This document shows positions 46,451-57,277 of a stretch of DNA of 64,000 nt, one piece after another. The notes beneath the pieces were generated by a model that saw nothing but the letters and a program-made list of their open reading frames with translations, was not told the origin of the DNA and did not search any database. The position numbers and the translations under genes are program-made. Position 1 is the stretch's first letter. Each line of letters opens with the position of its first letter. Source of the DNA: Lentinula raphanica (lineage: Eukaryota > Basidiomycota > Agaricomycetes > Agaricales > Omphalotaceae); the NCBI GenBank assembly GCA_027919835.1, contig JANVFP010000021.1, positions 248,001-312,000 of the forward strand, in the 5' to 3' direction.

Positions 46451-47746
46451 ATGCACTCTTTTCCATATCTCACCTTTCTCTTCATTCTAAGTTTACAGCA
46501 AAATGCTATGTGCATCATCGCAAATATTACTGTCGACGACAGCTCCGAGTCTCCTGCTATAGTGTACTCCCCTGCATCGAACTGGCACGCCGGAAGTAAA
46601 GGGAGCAGCTGCTCAGAATGTAATGCACATCCAAACTCGAGCGACATTCGTACTTGGCACGAGAGCACGGTACGTCGTTCCCTGCACAAGTAACGTCGTC
46701 ATTGTTCTCAAATCATGTTTGCAGTTCACTCCAAACGGTAATGGTAAAGATGACTCCAATACACCTCTATTTGCTAACTTGACTTTCACCGGTACGCCCA
46801 CATACGTGACACGCATGCCACGTATCGATTGACGTATGAAAATCTCTTGCAGGCTCAGCGGTTTATGTGTTCTGTGCACTGGCAGAAAGTTCGGTTTCGC
46901 CGAATGGGAACTCAGATATGGCGTTTTATATAGATGGACAGCTTAACGGCACTTTCGTTAAGCCTGCACAGGGAATCAACAATTCATATGAGTATCAATC
47001 TCTCGTATACTCGATCGATTCCCTTGTACCCGGGAAGCATACATTGTCGCTTCAGAACGGATACACGAACTCCAACGAATCCCTTGTCATCCTTGATTAT
47101 ATCGTCTTCTCGTATGTCCTTGTCTACTCTGGAACCTATATATTCTCAACCGGTTATCAGCGTCGACGACAAACCTGCGGACACCTTGGATTCGTCTCTA
47201 CCTTTTTACGCTCCTACTCACATCACAATGCCGTCGGCTTCTCCCTCTTCAGAGTCAATGACAACTGACACACAAAATAACACATCCGAGTTACTGAAGA
47301 TTGCCGTACCTATCATCATCGTGGTCATCGTCCTTTTGCTAAATGTGCTATTAATTCTGATCATCCTACGCCGACGACAAAAACAGCACCGAACCTCTCG
47401 GAATCACTTGTTCTCCAAATGGCATCGTGGCATGGTCGTTCCCGTTCCCCAATCAGCATTGAGTTCATGGATGATTGACTCTGAGCCTTTGTCGCTCCCT
47501 CCTTCTCATCCAGCATCAGGATACGTGAATGGATCTGGGCGCCCGGTCACACGATCAGTTCCATCTGCACCTACAGCGTCTTCACAACAAGCTCTATCCG
47601 AAATATCATTGCCACCAAGATCAAGGCGCTCACAGAAACGACATCGTCGTGCTACCGTTTCATCCACTGCATCAATATCGTCATACGGGAGAGTCATCAA
47701 TATCCCTGACCTTGATTCGTCTTCGATCCATCTTGTTGGAATGTAG
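46451..47746 (+). CDS. Single-pass type I membrane protein with Ig/jelly-roll-like ectodomain
   Basis: Exons 46451-46669, 46725-46791, 46853-47111, 47161-47746; the three introns (55, 61, 49 nt) keep the frame, giving 376 residues. A signal peptide (MHSFPYLTFLFILSLQQNAMC) is followed by an ectodomain: NITVDDSSESPAIVYSPASNWH, a CSEC motif, WHESTFTPNGN, GSAVYVFCALAES, MAFYIDGQLNGTF, LVPGKHTLSLQNG, ILDYIVFS. A Ser/Thr-rich stalk comes next, then one TM helix (IAVPIIIVVIVLLLNVLLILIIL) with RRRQ stop-transfer residues. The cytosolic tail is long, Ser/Pro-rich and basic. This layout recurs in a large Agaricomycete family of unknown role; a surface sensor or wall-interaction function is only inference. 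Confidence 0.82.
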
Positions 47747-48636
47747 GAAACAAAACATCTTCTCCCGTGGTTTCCGACTCCTGTTCCTGCAAAACCTGTT
47801 CCGACTCCGGTAACCAGGCTCCTTCCATAGAAGGCAAAGTGTCCTCACCTTGTCAATAATCAGGATGCCGCCGAACGCGCTTCTACGCTCCAGCGCGTTA
47901 CCGGCTGTGTTGTATAAATGTATATGGATCAGCCAATCATTAGATGCTACATGTACGATGGAAAAGGACCGTCTATAATTCAGGAAGAGTTAGCCTGGCA
48001 GATATCGTCGACTCGTTGAACTAGTAAATTCACTCCCATCGATGTCTGATTGCCTTGTTTACCAATGTATGTCAGTTCTTTCAACTCTCCTCTCGACAGA
48101 TTTGGGGGGATCATGGTATGTATTGTACTGCTAGCTGTTCATGTTGTTTTCAGTGGGAAATGATTTTGAGGAATGATTTTGCAGACAGTGAAACAGCAAT
48201 GGACAGGTGAATTTGATCATGGTCCAACATGAATGACGAGTTGTATGGATGGCTGTCTGCTGTAATTCGGCATGTTGCACAACAACAGTGACTTTCCAAG
48301 TTGAAACGGCGTTTGCGTGCAAAATCAGAGAGCACTGGTCAATATGTAGCAAGCGTTCTGGCAGATACACTGGACCCTGGTAGAGTTTGGCATGAAATCT
48401 ACGTCTATGACTTATTTTGGCAGTGTTTTCGAGCAGGCAGTCTCCCTTTTGTCCCGCTTGTGAAAGTTCAAGCGTATCATCCGCGAACCAGAGTTAGTGA
48501 CCGAATCATTGATATATGGAGGTCGCTAGCTATAATGTTGCGTTATGTGCATTGTACAGGCAGATCGCTTCCCGAACAGATATATAATGAAGAACTGCCA
48601 ACGGAAAAAGTCTATCCTTCATCCCCACAGATCATC
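47747..48636. other. 890-bp intergenic region
   Basis: Between two plus-strand genes. The reading frame of the following hydrolase stays open upstream to about 48301, but it lacks an ATG except at 48535 and does not look conserved. No repeats or RNA genes are seen. Confidence 0.4.
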
Positions 48637-49984
48637 ATGCTCGAAAAAACATTCAAGCTCTCACTTATGGAGAGATTATCTCTGCTGGGCGTGTTAGTAC
48701 GGTTGCGTATGTTGTCCTACATACTTTGGCCAAAGAATGAAGGACTGACGTTCGAACAACTTTTTTTCATTGGTAGCATTCAACCTCCTCTATACTGCTG
48801 CGTTTTCTGCATTCCTAACACGCACTAGGGGTAAACGAATGCTCCGTATCTTGACAGAACAACTTCCCCGTTTTTTGATTGCCAAGTGCTCCCCGCGGCA
48901 GCTTCAGTATTTCTTGGGACCATCGCTCGCAAGATATAGCCAGTGGGCTAAGAAAAACTCCATTCAGCCTGTGATTGAGGAAGTGGAGGGATGTGATGCG
49001 AAGATCGTGTGGCAGACGGAGAAAAGGAAGGATCGAGTGTTATTCTTCATTCATGGTATGTCGATAAGTGATCATGAGAATCTCTACTTGCCAGGTTGCT
49101 GAAATTCTATTCGTCGTCAAAGGTGGAGGATATATGACCCCCTTCGTGGATAATATGCTTCTGTATTGTCCAGGACTTCGAAAAGCTCTTCTCAAGCAGA
49201 CTGGCGGGAAACAAGATTTTGGAATCGCGGCTTTGGTATACAGTAAGTATTCTTTTCCCTAGTTCAAATCACATGAGCACATCTTTGATACCTTTCGAAT
49301 TCTGCAGCAATTTACCCGGCTACTTTCCCCACCCAGCTCACTGAATTCACACTCGCACTCACCCAGATGATTTCGTCAGGTGTGTCACCCGAGAATATCA
49401 TACTGATTGGTGATTCTGCTGGGGCGAATCTCATAATACAGCTGATCTTACATACCTTGCGACCTGTACCGGACGTTCCATTATCCCCCCTTGGTGCAAT
49501 CGAAGGTATAGACGTTCCACGAAGGCGTTTAGGGGGAATTGCTCTTATTTCCCCTTGGATATCACTTGGTTCTCCGGTACCTTCCTATGCACGGAATACA
49601 AAGTATGATTTCCTTACCGCAGAACCTTTAACGCGATGGGGATCATACTATATGGAAGAAGTGAAAGCTTCACATATTCCTTGGGTCAAACCTTCGTCTT
49701 CCACTCTCTTCAAAGGGATTGGAATGATGGTACAGCGTTTATTGATAACGGCAGGGGGTCGAGAGTGTTTACTGGATGATGCCACGACACTCTATGCCAT
49801 GATCGAGGAGTTGCAAATACCAGAAGAAGAGCTGGTCGTCACTTTGGATGTGGATGAGAAGGGGTTACATGAGGATGCCATCCTCGACATCGAGTCACCG
49901 CAAAAGCCTAAAGGGGGCCTTGGTGACGCGACGATGAGGCAAGTCAGTTGGATAAGAGAAGCTTTCGAAGCGGCAACAAGTTGA
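48637..49984 (+). CDS. Alpha/beta hydrolase, HSL (lipase/esterase) family
   Basis: The start ATG 48637 gives MLEKTFKLSLMERLSLLGVLV. A 70-nt intron (48707-48776) joins to PFNLLYTAAFSAFLTRTRGKRMLRIL. Another intron near 49056 rebuilds the oxyanion-hole motif HGGGYM. The nucleophile elbow is GDSAGA (ISSGVSPENIILIGDSAGANL). The likely acid is in GGRECLLDDATTLY and the base in GLHEDAI. The stop is TGA 49982-49984. The family contains hormone-sensitive-lipase-like esterases, including sterol acetyl hydrolases. The hydrophobic N-terminus suggests membrane association. The substrate is unknown. Confidence 0.87.
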
Positions 49985-50355
49985 AGAGGGATCTGGTCGA
50001 AAAGATATCCAATTGTTTTGTACTTCCTCGAGGTAGAAATACTCAAATTTGATGGCACATACTCGTACTATGCACATGGACATAATCTGAGTAGGCGCTG
50101 TGCATTTGAAGAGATGTCAGTCAATCGATTTTGAGGCGTCAAGGACATGACGAACGGTGTCCACAGGTATTGCAACGCCAATGAAGAGATGAACAAGGAG
50201 TCACGGAAGTTGGAACACGATTCCAATTTTTTTTGGACTCCATTACGCGATAAGACCTGCCCTAAATGAGTCACATGATATGACGACAAGCGTAGAAGCG
50301 CCGCCTTTCGACTTTAAATTTCAACTCCAACTTTGTCAATAACTGTCATTTCCAG
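49985..50355. other. Intergenic, hydrolase / HOS3
   Basis: 371 bp between tandem genes; nothing recognised. Confidence 0.4.
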
Positions 50356-52288
50356 ATGGCAAGTGCTTCTATTTTCATACAGGATGCTTGCTACCAGCAT
50401 AGATATATACGCTCTAGAGACACATCGCTAATTGTCGAACGCCCTGAAAGGCTCACTGCGGTCAAATTCGGATTGGCTGCCGCTGTAACTCGAATACAGG
50501 AAGTTGTGGCGAAATCAACGGATGACCCAAACGATTTAGCGGCTGCACTGGACAAATTGACACTGGCCGCCCATTCCGATAGCCTCACTTCCCCAATTCA
50601 TGTCGTACACAGCTCTGCTACCCTCGATCTACTCAGCCATCCCGCGGTCCAATTCTCGCATGCCTTTCCTGATCGTAGTGATCTAACGAAAGATTCCCAG
50701 GAATATCTCAAAAATCTGAAGAGGTGGTCAGAAGAGAGTACCGACAATGTCTTGAAAGGGATATCAGAGATCCCAAAGGATTTGGCACAAGGAGACTTAT
50801 ACCGTGCGTACCACTGTTATCATTCGTGTCACCTTTGTTTCATGGCCCTATAGTATGCCCAGAATCCTTGAGTGCTATCCAAGGTGCATTAGGAACAGTA
50901 TGTGAAGCCATAGACACTGCTGTCAACCCCGATCCATCAACGTCGAAACGGGCATTTGTTGCAATCCGTCCACCGGGTCATCATTGTGGTGAAGACACAC
51001 CTTCCGGGTTCTGTTTCGTGAATAATGTCATAGTTGGAGCCGCCCATGCCCACCTCAAACACGGGATACATCGCGTCGTTATCTTCGATATCGATCTCCA
51101 TCACGGCAACGGAACGCAATCCCTAGCTTGGGCAATCAATGAAGAGACCCAGCGACGAAGACTCGAGGCCGAAGCAAGGACAGAGAATGGAGGATCCCCT
51201 TCTGTCAGTAGCCCTGGTCTGCAGATATATTACTCTTCTATCCACGATGTCCTTTCATATCCATGCGAAGATGGAGCAACTTCCCTCGTACAGGCAGCAT
51301 CAGTTTCGATATCAGGTGCACATGGACAGTGGATCGAAAATGTACATCTACAAACTTACGAGGATGGAAAATTCTGGGATCTGTACGAGAAGGATTACAA
51401 GAAGATAATTCGTAAAGCAGAAGAATTTGCCAGATTTACGGCAACGGAGGGAAACGAAGACTTGCTAGTGATGATAAGGTAAGATTTATGAATCAAGTCA
51501 AGTCACAAACTGAAGAACTTGTCTTTAGTTGCGGGTTTGATGCATCGGAGCACGAGTATGCGTCTATGTCGCGGCATGGGCGTAAGGTACCCACAAACTT
51601 CTATGCCCAATTTACCAAGGACGCTCGGGCCTTCGCCGAAGACTACGCAAAAGGTCGTATAGTGAGCGTATTGGAAGGCGGTTACAGTAACCGAGCGCTA
51701 TCATCTGGAACGTTGGCACATTTTTGTGCCCTAGAGCTACCCGAAGGTCATACCTGGGCTGAAGCTTGGTGGAACGAAGACAACCTTTCCAAGTTGGAAC
51801 AACTCATCAAGCCAAAGAGACCAAAGGGTCGGCCATCTGCGTCTTTCACCGCGTCGCCGGCAGAACAAGAGCCTTGGCTCAAACAGACTCTCTCTGTCTT
51901 TCAGTATCTCGAACCCGTACCTTTTAGAACACCGAAACGAGGCAAAGCTCTGCCCGTGGAACCCTCATCGAGAACGCTACGGCAGAGGAAGGTCGATGAT
52001 GCGAATCCCTCGTCCGCGAAGTCGACGCCCGCCAAAAGCGAAGTCATCGAGAAGGTCGCGCTCCAAGGGAAGACGAATCGCTCGAGCCCGAAGGGTAAAG
52101 ATAAGGAGACTACGGCCAACGTTGGTCATGACGACGAAGATTCAGATTCGGCATCTACGGGTTCCTCAAGCACTTTGAGTTCTTTACCAGACTCTGTTAC
52201 GGGGGATGATCATGCGGATACAAGCCCCGCTTCGCTCAAGAAGCTTCCCAAAGTGATACTCAAGCTGGGGCCTCGTCCTAGTTCATGA
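50356..52288 (+). CDS. HOS3: Histone deacetylase, class II, Hos3-type
   Basis: Start ATG 50356, stop TGA 52286-52288; two introns, near 50805-50865 and 51480-51530. The product is about 600 residues. The deacetylase domain has the zinc-site motifs: RPPGHHCGEDTPSGFCFVNNV, VVIFDIDLHHGNGTQS, IYYSSIHDVLSYPCEDG, and SCGFDASEHEY. The loop glycines are in VLEGGYSNRAL. The C-terminal 170 residues are disordered, with basic and Ser/Asp stretches, and end LPKVILKLGPRPSS. Yeast Hos3 deacetylates core histones and also acts at the bud neck and nuclear pores. Confidence 0.93.
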
Positions 52289-52444
52289 TACCATTCTATG
52301 AACAATTGGCCCTAGTGTCCTGTTATATTAGTATTTAGCTCCGATCTATTTGTCAGAACTTGTTAAGCTATGTAGGTTTGAAAGAGTCGCGCGAGTGTTG
52401 ATTGAACCCTTCTTTATTTACTATAAGATGAGAGCGATACAATG

Positions 52445-54865
52445 TCAGCAATAATCCAAGAACCCTTGTAGCTTCTTGGCAGTCTGAGGGGGAAATTTGA
52501 ACGCCAACAGTTTGTCCCCAAATGTCCTCGTTATTCGCGCTACTCCCTCTTTCAAGGCTATGAATGACTTCTAGTCAGTCCCCAAAGACCCATGACATGA
52601 AGAAAGAAACTCACCATTCCCAACGAGACCTAGAGAATTACTCGCTTTCTCTGCTTCCATCCTCTTGGTCTCGTTTTCCAGTAATTCTGCTGGGGAGAGA
52701 TTTGCATCGGGGGGAGGAGTTTGATAGAGCGCGTTGATTTCTATCTGATACTCTTCCACGGCAGAGAGGAATGAGAGCATTGCTTCGATGATTTTGGGCG
52801 TATCGCGTTGAACGACGCCGTATCGATCTTCTGACAGGGAGGCACAGACTAGATGCGATAGCACTAGAACAATAGTCAGCTCGAGAACGGCACACGACGC
52901 AGTTCGATGGTGACAGACAAACCTTCAACAGCTAGAACATCGAGTTCTCTGAACGGTATACATCCTTCAACAACCTTGCTTTGTCTTTCTTTTTCCCACC
53001 AATCTTTCCAATGTGACGCCAATTTTTTGGCAGCAGCTGGCGCATGGCGGTCAGCCATGCTTTTCACTATCTCATTTATCCCGGTGATCTTCGTCGCAGC
53101 ACCTGTGACGCCAGCGACACTCCTGACAACCTCATCCTTGCTCTTCTCTAGTTGTGGAAGCACCGCGCCCTCCACATTTTTGATTAATTTCGGGACATAG
53201 ATCGATCCGGCACCTTCATCAACGGCCTGTGCTACAGAACCATCCGAGGCTAAAGAATCAAGGACTGCCCGAATCGGCGAGCTCTTTTCCTTTTTGAAAA
53301 TGTCTTTTCTCAACAATGGGGTGGGTGTTGCGGGTAATTGCGGTTCTGTTTTAGGTGGAGGGGAAGGTTTCGGTGGTGCTGGTGCTGGTGCACCTCTTCG
53401 TAAGAACAGTTGATAATCGTGTCCGAGAAGGAGAAGACATTCTCGACTGAGTTGACGCCATTGGTTGGGAGAGTATTTCTGGTCCGCGAATAGCTCGGAA
53501 CGACGAGAGGAGGCAGCAGGCGAATCATTTGAAGCGATATCCGCCATTTCTAGAAGGGCGAAGAACTTGATGATTTTATCGGAAGATGACAGTCCTGAAA
53601 TCAGAGCGGCGGTGGGGTCTGCAACGAGGTGCGACACGTTGATGGGCTGGAGGTAAATCTCAGTACACAATACACACATAGGATAGAGAAACGCTGCACA
53701 CCTGGGGAATCATCACATCGAACATTAACTCTGAAATCTCCCAGACAAACAATGTGGCGAACCCAACGAACCACGCCCTAAACAGTAGCCCGAAGTGATA
53801 AAATGGTAGTAGCAGAGTCAACGATCCCCGGACAAAGTGGCCAGTAAAGGGCCGCAGGATTAGAGGAAGCAGAGGGATCTTGAAGAGTATAGGGAATATG
53901 ATTCGAATGGTAGCAAAGCTGATGCATGCACAGAAAAGGGATGCCGAAGTGAACACGGAAACCACGACCAAAATGCGTATGAGCTCAAAAACGTTGAAAC
54001 GATATTTGTTCTGTAAATTTGTTGAGTGGGAGTATCTTGTGGAACACCAACGAACACTCACTGGAGGAAGAGACCATCGAAAGGCGAAACGATCGAGCAT
54101 TACATTTCTTATTAGGGATCCGAACGCTAGCGTGATTTGAGAAAGGAAAAGAAATAAGAGTCGGGGGTTGAGGTAGTAGGGATATCGTCTACAGAGATTG
54201 AGTTCAGATTCTGCTCGAGCAACTCACACTAAACGCACCTAGATTTCACGAAGAGGGTAAGACGCGGATCCCCGTGAGCTTCAGGTTCATTGATGTAAGC
54301 AAGGCCAGCGTGTAAGATAGTCGCGGCGATTGCAGAAGCGGAGTAAGTGATCAAGGCATGTCTGGTCGACTTTTTGGACTGAGCTGAACGCCATATCTTA
54401 GCAGGAGACCTAGCAGTCGTTCGTGACGCTGATGAACAATTGATTGAGCATCTATGTTTACAGGAACTGTGAGTACACACCAGTCAACTGAGTTTTGCGA
54501 ATCACGATCACAGGCACTACCACTGCCAGCCAAGTCATTGCGGCCACTAGTAGAGTTGACGGCCAGAAGGGAGCGACCAGCATAGTCTTCACACCAGCTG
54601 CATGTCGACCTCCGATACCCCAGATTGTCCAGAGAGTGGTTTCCAGCCAACAACATCCTATCGAAAACGCAAATATTCGGTTGGTGAGACGCTGACGAAG
54701 GTTTGATTTTATCAAAGGCTCATATATCTCAGACGCAGGTGGAAGAGACGGAGAAGCTTTGCTGGCAAGACTAGATGGTATGGCGCGTAACGGGGTCGAT
54801 GTACGCGACATCGGTGGAAAGAGGTGGAAGGAGGATGCAGGATCGGATGATGAGTCATCGTTCAA
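52445..54865 (-). CDS. NDC1: Nucleoporin Ndc1 (pore membrane protein)
   Basis: Start 54865 (a second in-frame ATG at 54811 is equally possible), stop TGA 52445-52447; about seven exons and 700 residues. The N-terminal half has about six TM segments: LTNRIFAFSIGCCWLETTLWTIWGI, VAAMTWLAVVVPVIVI, ITYSASAIAATILHAGLAYI, a segment with NVFELIRILVVVSVFTSASLFCACISFATIRIIFPILF, and FYHFGLLFRAWFVGFATLFVWEISELMFDVMI. The soluble C-terminal half has the Ndc1 pattern (KIIKFFALLEMADIAS, SPNQWRQLSRECLLLL). Ndc1 anchors the nuclear pore complex in the envelope and inserts spindle pole bodies in yeast. Confidence 0.88.
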
Positions 54866-55009
54866 ACTTCAATTGTGCGCGTGGAGAAGTAGTCACGTTT
54901 TACATGAAACCCTAACCTTAGTCTAGATGGCGATTCGACGTTCTTCTGCTCAAGCAAGTATAGTACATACTGAGTGTACAAAAATTTCTTTATACTGATA
55001 TCGAAGTTT

Positions 55010-56992
55010 TCACCACGTTCTTACTATAACCAGCTGCTTTTCAGTCAGCGCGACGATAACATCACGCCCTTCGATGGCGAATGCACCCACACCAAGTAGA
55101 GCCCCGCCAACACCATCACCAACTCTCAGAATCGACTGCTTCGTCCAAGCTTCCGAGGGGTCAGCACGCCGATAAACATACATATTCCCACCGCGATTTT
55201 GCAACCCATTTTCCAACGCAAACACATAGTTATCATTGTGATGGGTGAAACGGACGTCTTGTTTTGACGCGAGCACGAATCCGAGAGCTGGGAACGTGGA
55301 GGTGTGAGTCCACACCGCATCAACGACTGATTCAGGTTCGGAAGACGGTGTGGCTTTAAGGACGTAAGCTGGGCCATCTAAGCCTTCCTTGAGCACGAGT
55401 GAAAATGAACCCTGTCTTCTGTGATGTCCGGGAAGAGGTGTCGACAAGAGGGTGAATGGGTACTCGCCTCCTGGATTAGACCAAGGGGGCGACGATCCAT
55501 CCAGGTTGACCCAAGTGATAACAGCAGTACGTCCAACGTTAGAGTCGACTTCCTCATCCATCTCTCCTTCTCCAAGACTGGGAACACCCCGGCCGAGACC
55601 TAGCCCACTAGCATCTTCCCCGGTGAGTAAAGCGGCGGTGTATTTCTCCAAAGATTCTCTTATCAGCCATAATTCGGACGGGTCAAGAGTCTCTGAGACT
55701 TCTATATCCTCCGGCGACAATTCTGCTGCTGCTGATTTACCTGCGGATGCAAATACCTGCATCCACTTGGTCCCTTCATGCTGTTTGTCCAGATGCAGAG
55801 TGAGAATCCCAAAAGAGTGCTCGGCTTCTTTGTCCCATGTCCAGAAGCTCGAGGAGGGCGAAATGCCATCCCAGAATGCTTTGGAGGAATAAGAAGGCAA
55901 GGGCACGACAGTGGACGGAGGGGTATCGGATATTGAGAGCGTCAATGAAGTCGTAGTAAAGTTGACATTGATGTCGGTTTTGGGGGTACTAGAAGGTAGT
56001 GGAAACGCGACAGTCACCGAATCCGAGGTTTGTGTCCAGGAGTAGGGCGGCGGTCTTGCAGGATCTACTTGCATAGCGTCTAGATTTTCACCAGCTCGAG
56101 GAATAGGTGCGATCTCATCGTGAGACGGTTCATAAGGAGAAGCAGCGACAGTCCTCAGGTTACGGTAAGGAGATCCACCGATGAGCATGAAGGCATTCCG
56201 GGATAGATCATACTTGGACAAGATCGGGACTTGTTCTCCTCGTCGGTTCCACACGATGTCCAATGTACGAGCGTCGGCAGAAGGCTCTGTCGTTGAAAAA
56301 GGTATTTTCGCAGCCCATATGTCGAAGTCGACTGGTGTAGACTTTTTGGTGGGGACATCCGGCTTTGGCCCACGATGACTAGAGGATAGGATGGCAACAG
56401 CATTGTCGGGCGATATCTTATCAACCGAGTTGATCAAGAAAGGCTGAACAGTTTCATTTACCACTAACTGGTAAACTCCCGCAAGTTCGAACGGCCCCAG
56501 ATCGTTGATGCATAACAGATAGAGGTATCCTAGTCCATCGCTGATAACCAAGAACTTCGAGTTGATATATGCGGCAGAGGGATACTCCGAGTGGGATTGA
56601 GTGGTAGATGAGGATATAGGTTTCGGAAGCTCGTAGACAATCCTGAATGAAGGCAAAAGGGTCTCCTACTTCAACGTCGAGATGTCAAGAGCCCGTCACG
56701 GTCTTGAAATCGAAGAACATTCACTTACTGGCGAAATACTGATCAATACCACATTGCAATCTTCGTCCACATAGATAGCGTCTGTTCCTTCACTACTCAA
56801 TGCAAGATGGTTATGGGTAATCCTACTTTCGACTTCATGAAAGGAAAGCCAACTTTGGGTAGCAGATGTGGTCTGAGTAGCTGGATGCTGAAGTGGATGT
56901 CGAGAGACGACTTGCTCTTGGTCAACAAAGTCGAATTTGTAGCCTTCAAACTTTGGATTGAGCAACTTTCTGTTGAGCTTAAAATTGCTCAT
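55010..56992 (-). CDS. NUDCD1-like protein (CS/NudC domain)
   Basis: The start at 56992 gives MSNFKLNRKLLNPKFEGYKFDF, matching the NUDCD1 opening (LK.NR.LLNPKFEGYK); the stop is TGA 55010-55012. One short intron lies near 56657-56735. The product is about 640 residues. Middle: a CS/NudC domain (PPYSWTQTSDSVTVAFPLPSSTPKTDINVNFTTTSLTLSIS) flanked by beta-propeller-like segments at both sides (VISDGLGYLYLLCI; PALGFVLASKQDVRFTHHNDNYVFALENGLQNRGGNMYVYRR; REVIVALTEKQLVIV-like end). Human NUDCD1 is an Hsp90 cofactor that links propeller clients such as DHX15 to the chaperone. The role here follows by family. Confidence 0.88.
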
Positions 56993-57277
56993 GAAGGCTA
57001 GATGGAGAAATATGTAGTTTTGGTCACATGTAAGACTTGACCGACGCGGCGCCCACATCAATTCCTCCAAGTTCATTCTTCTTCCACTACTACCACACAC
57101 ACCCTCATAACATGCAGGAATCTTAAAATCAATATCTATAGCTCGGTATCTATCTCTATTTCATTTCTCATGACTGGTAAACTCGTCTAACGAACAATTG
57201 TTACCTCTCTAAGCGCGTGTTGATTATTATGTATTCTAGACGCCAACATCACGAACAATGGAGAGAACGCAATTCCG

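Noticed and set aside
48301..48636. N-terminal extension of the alpha/beta hydrolase
   Set aside because: The frame is open but has no ATG before 48535, and the family normally begins near the MLEKTFKLSLMERLSLLG segment.
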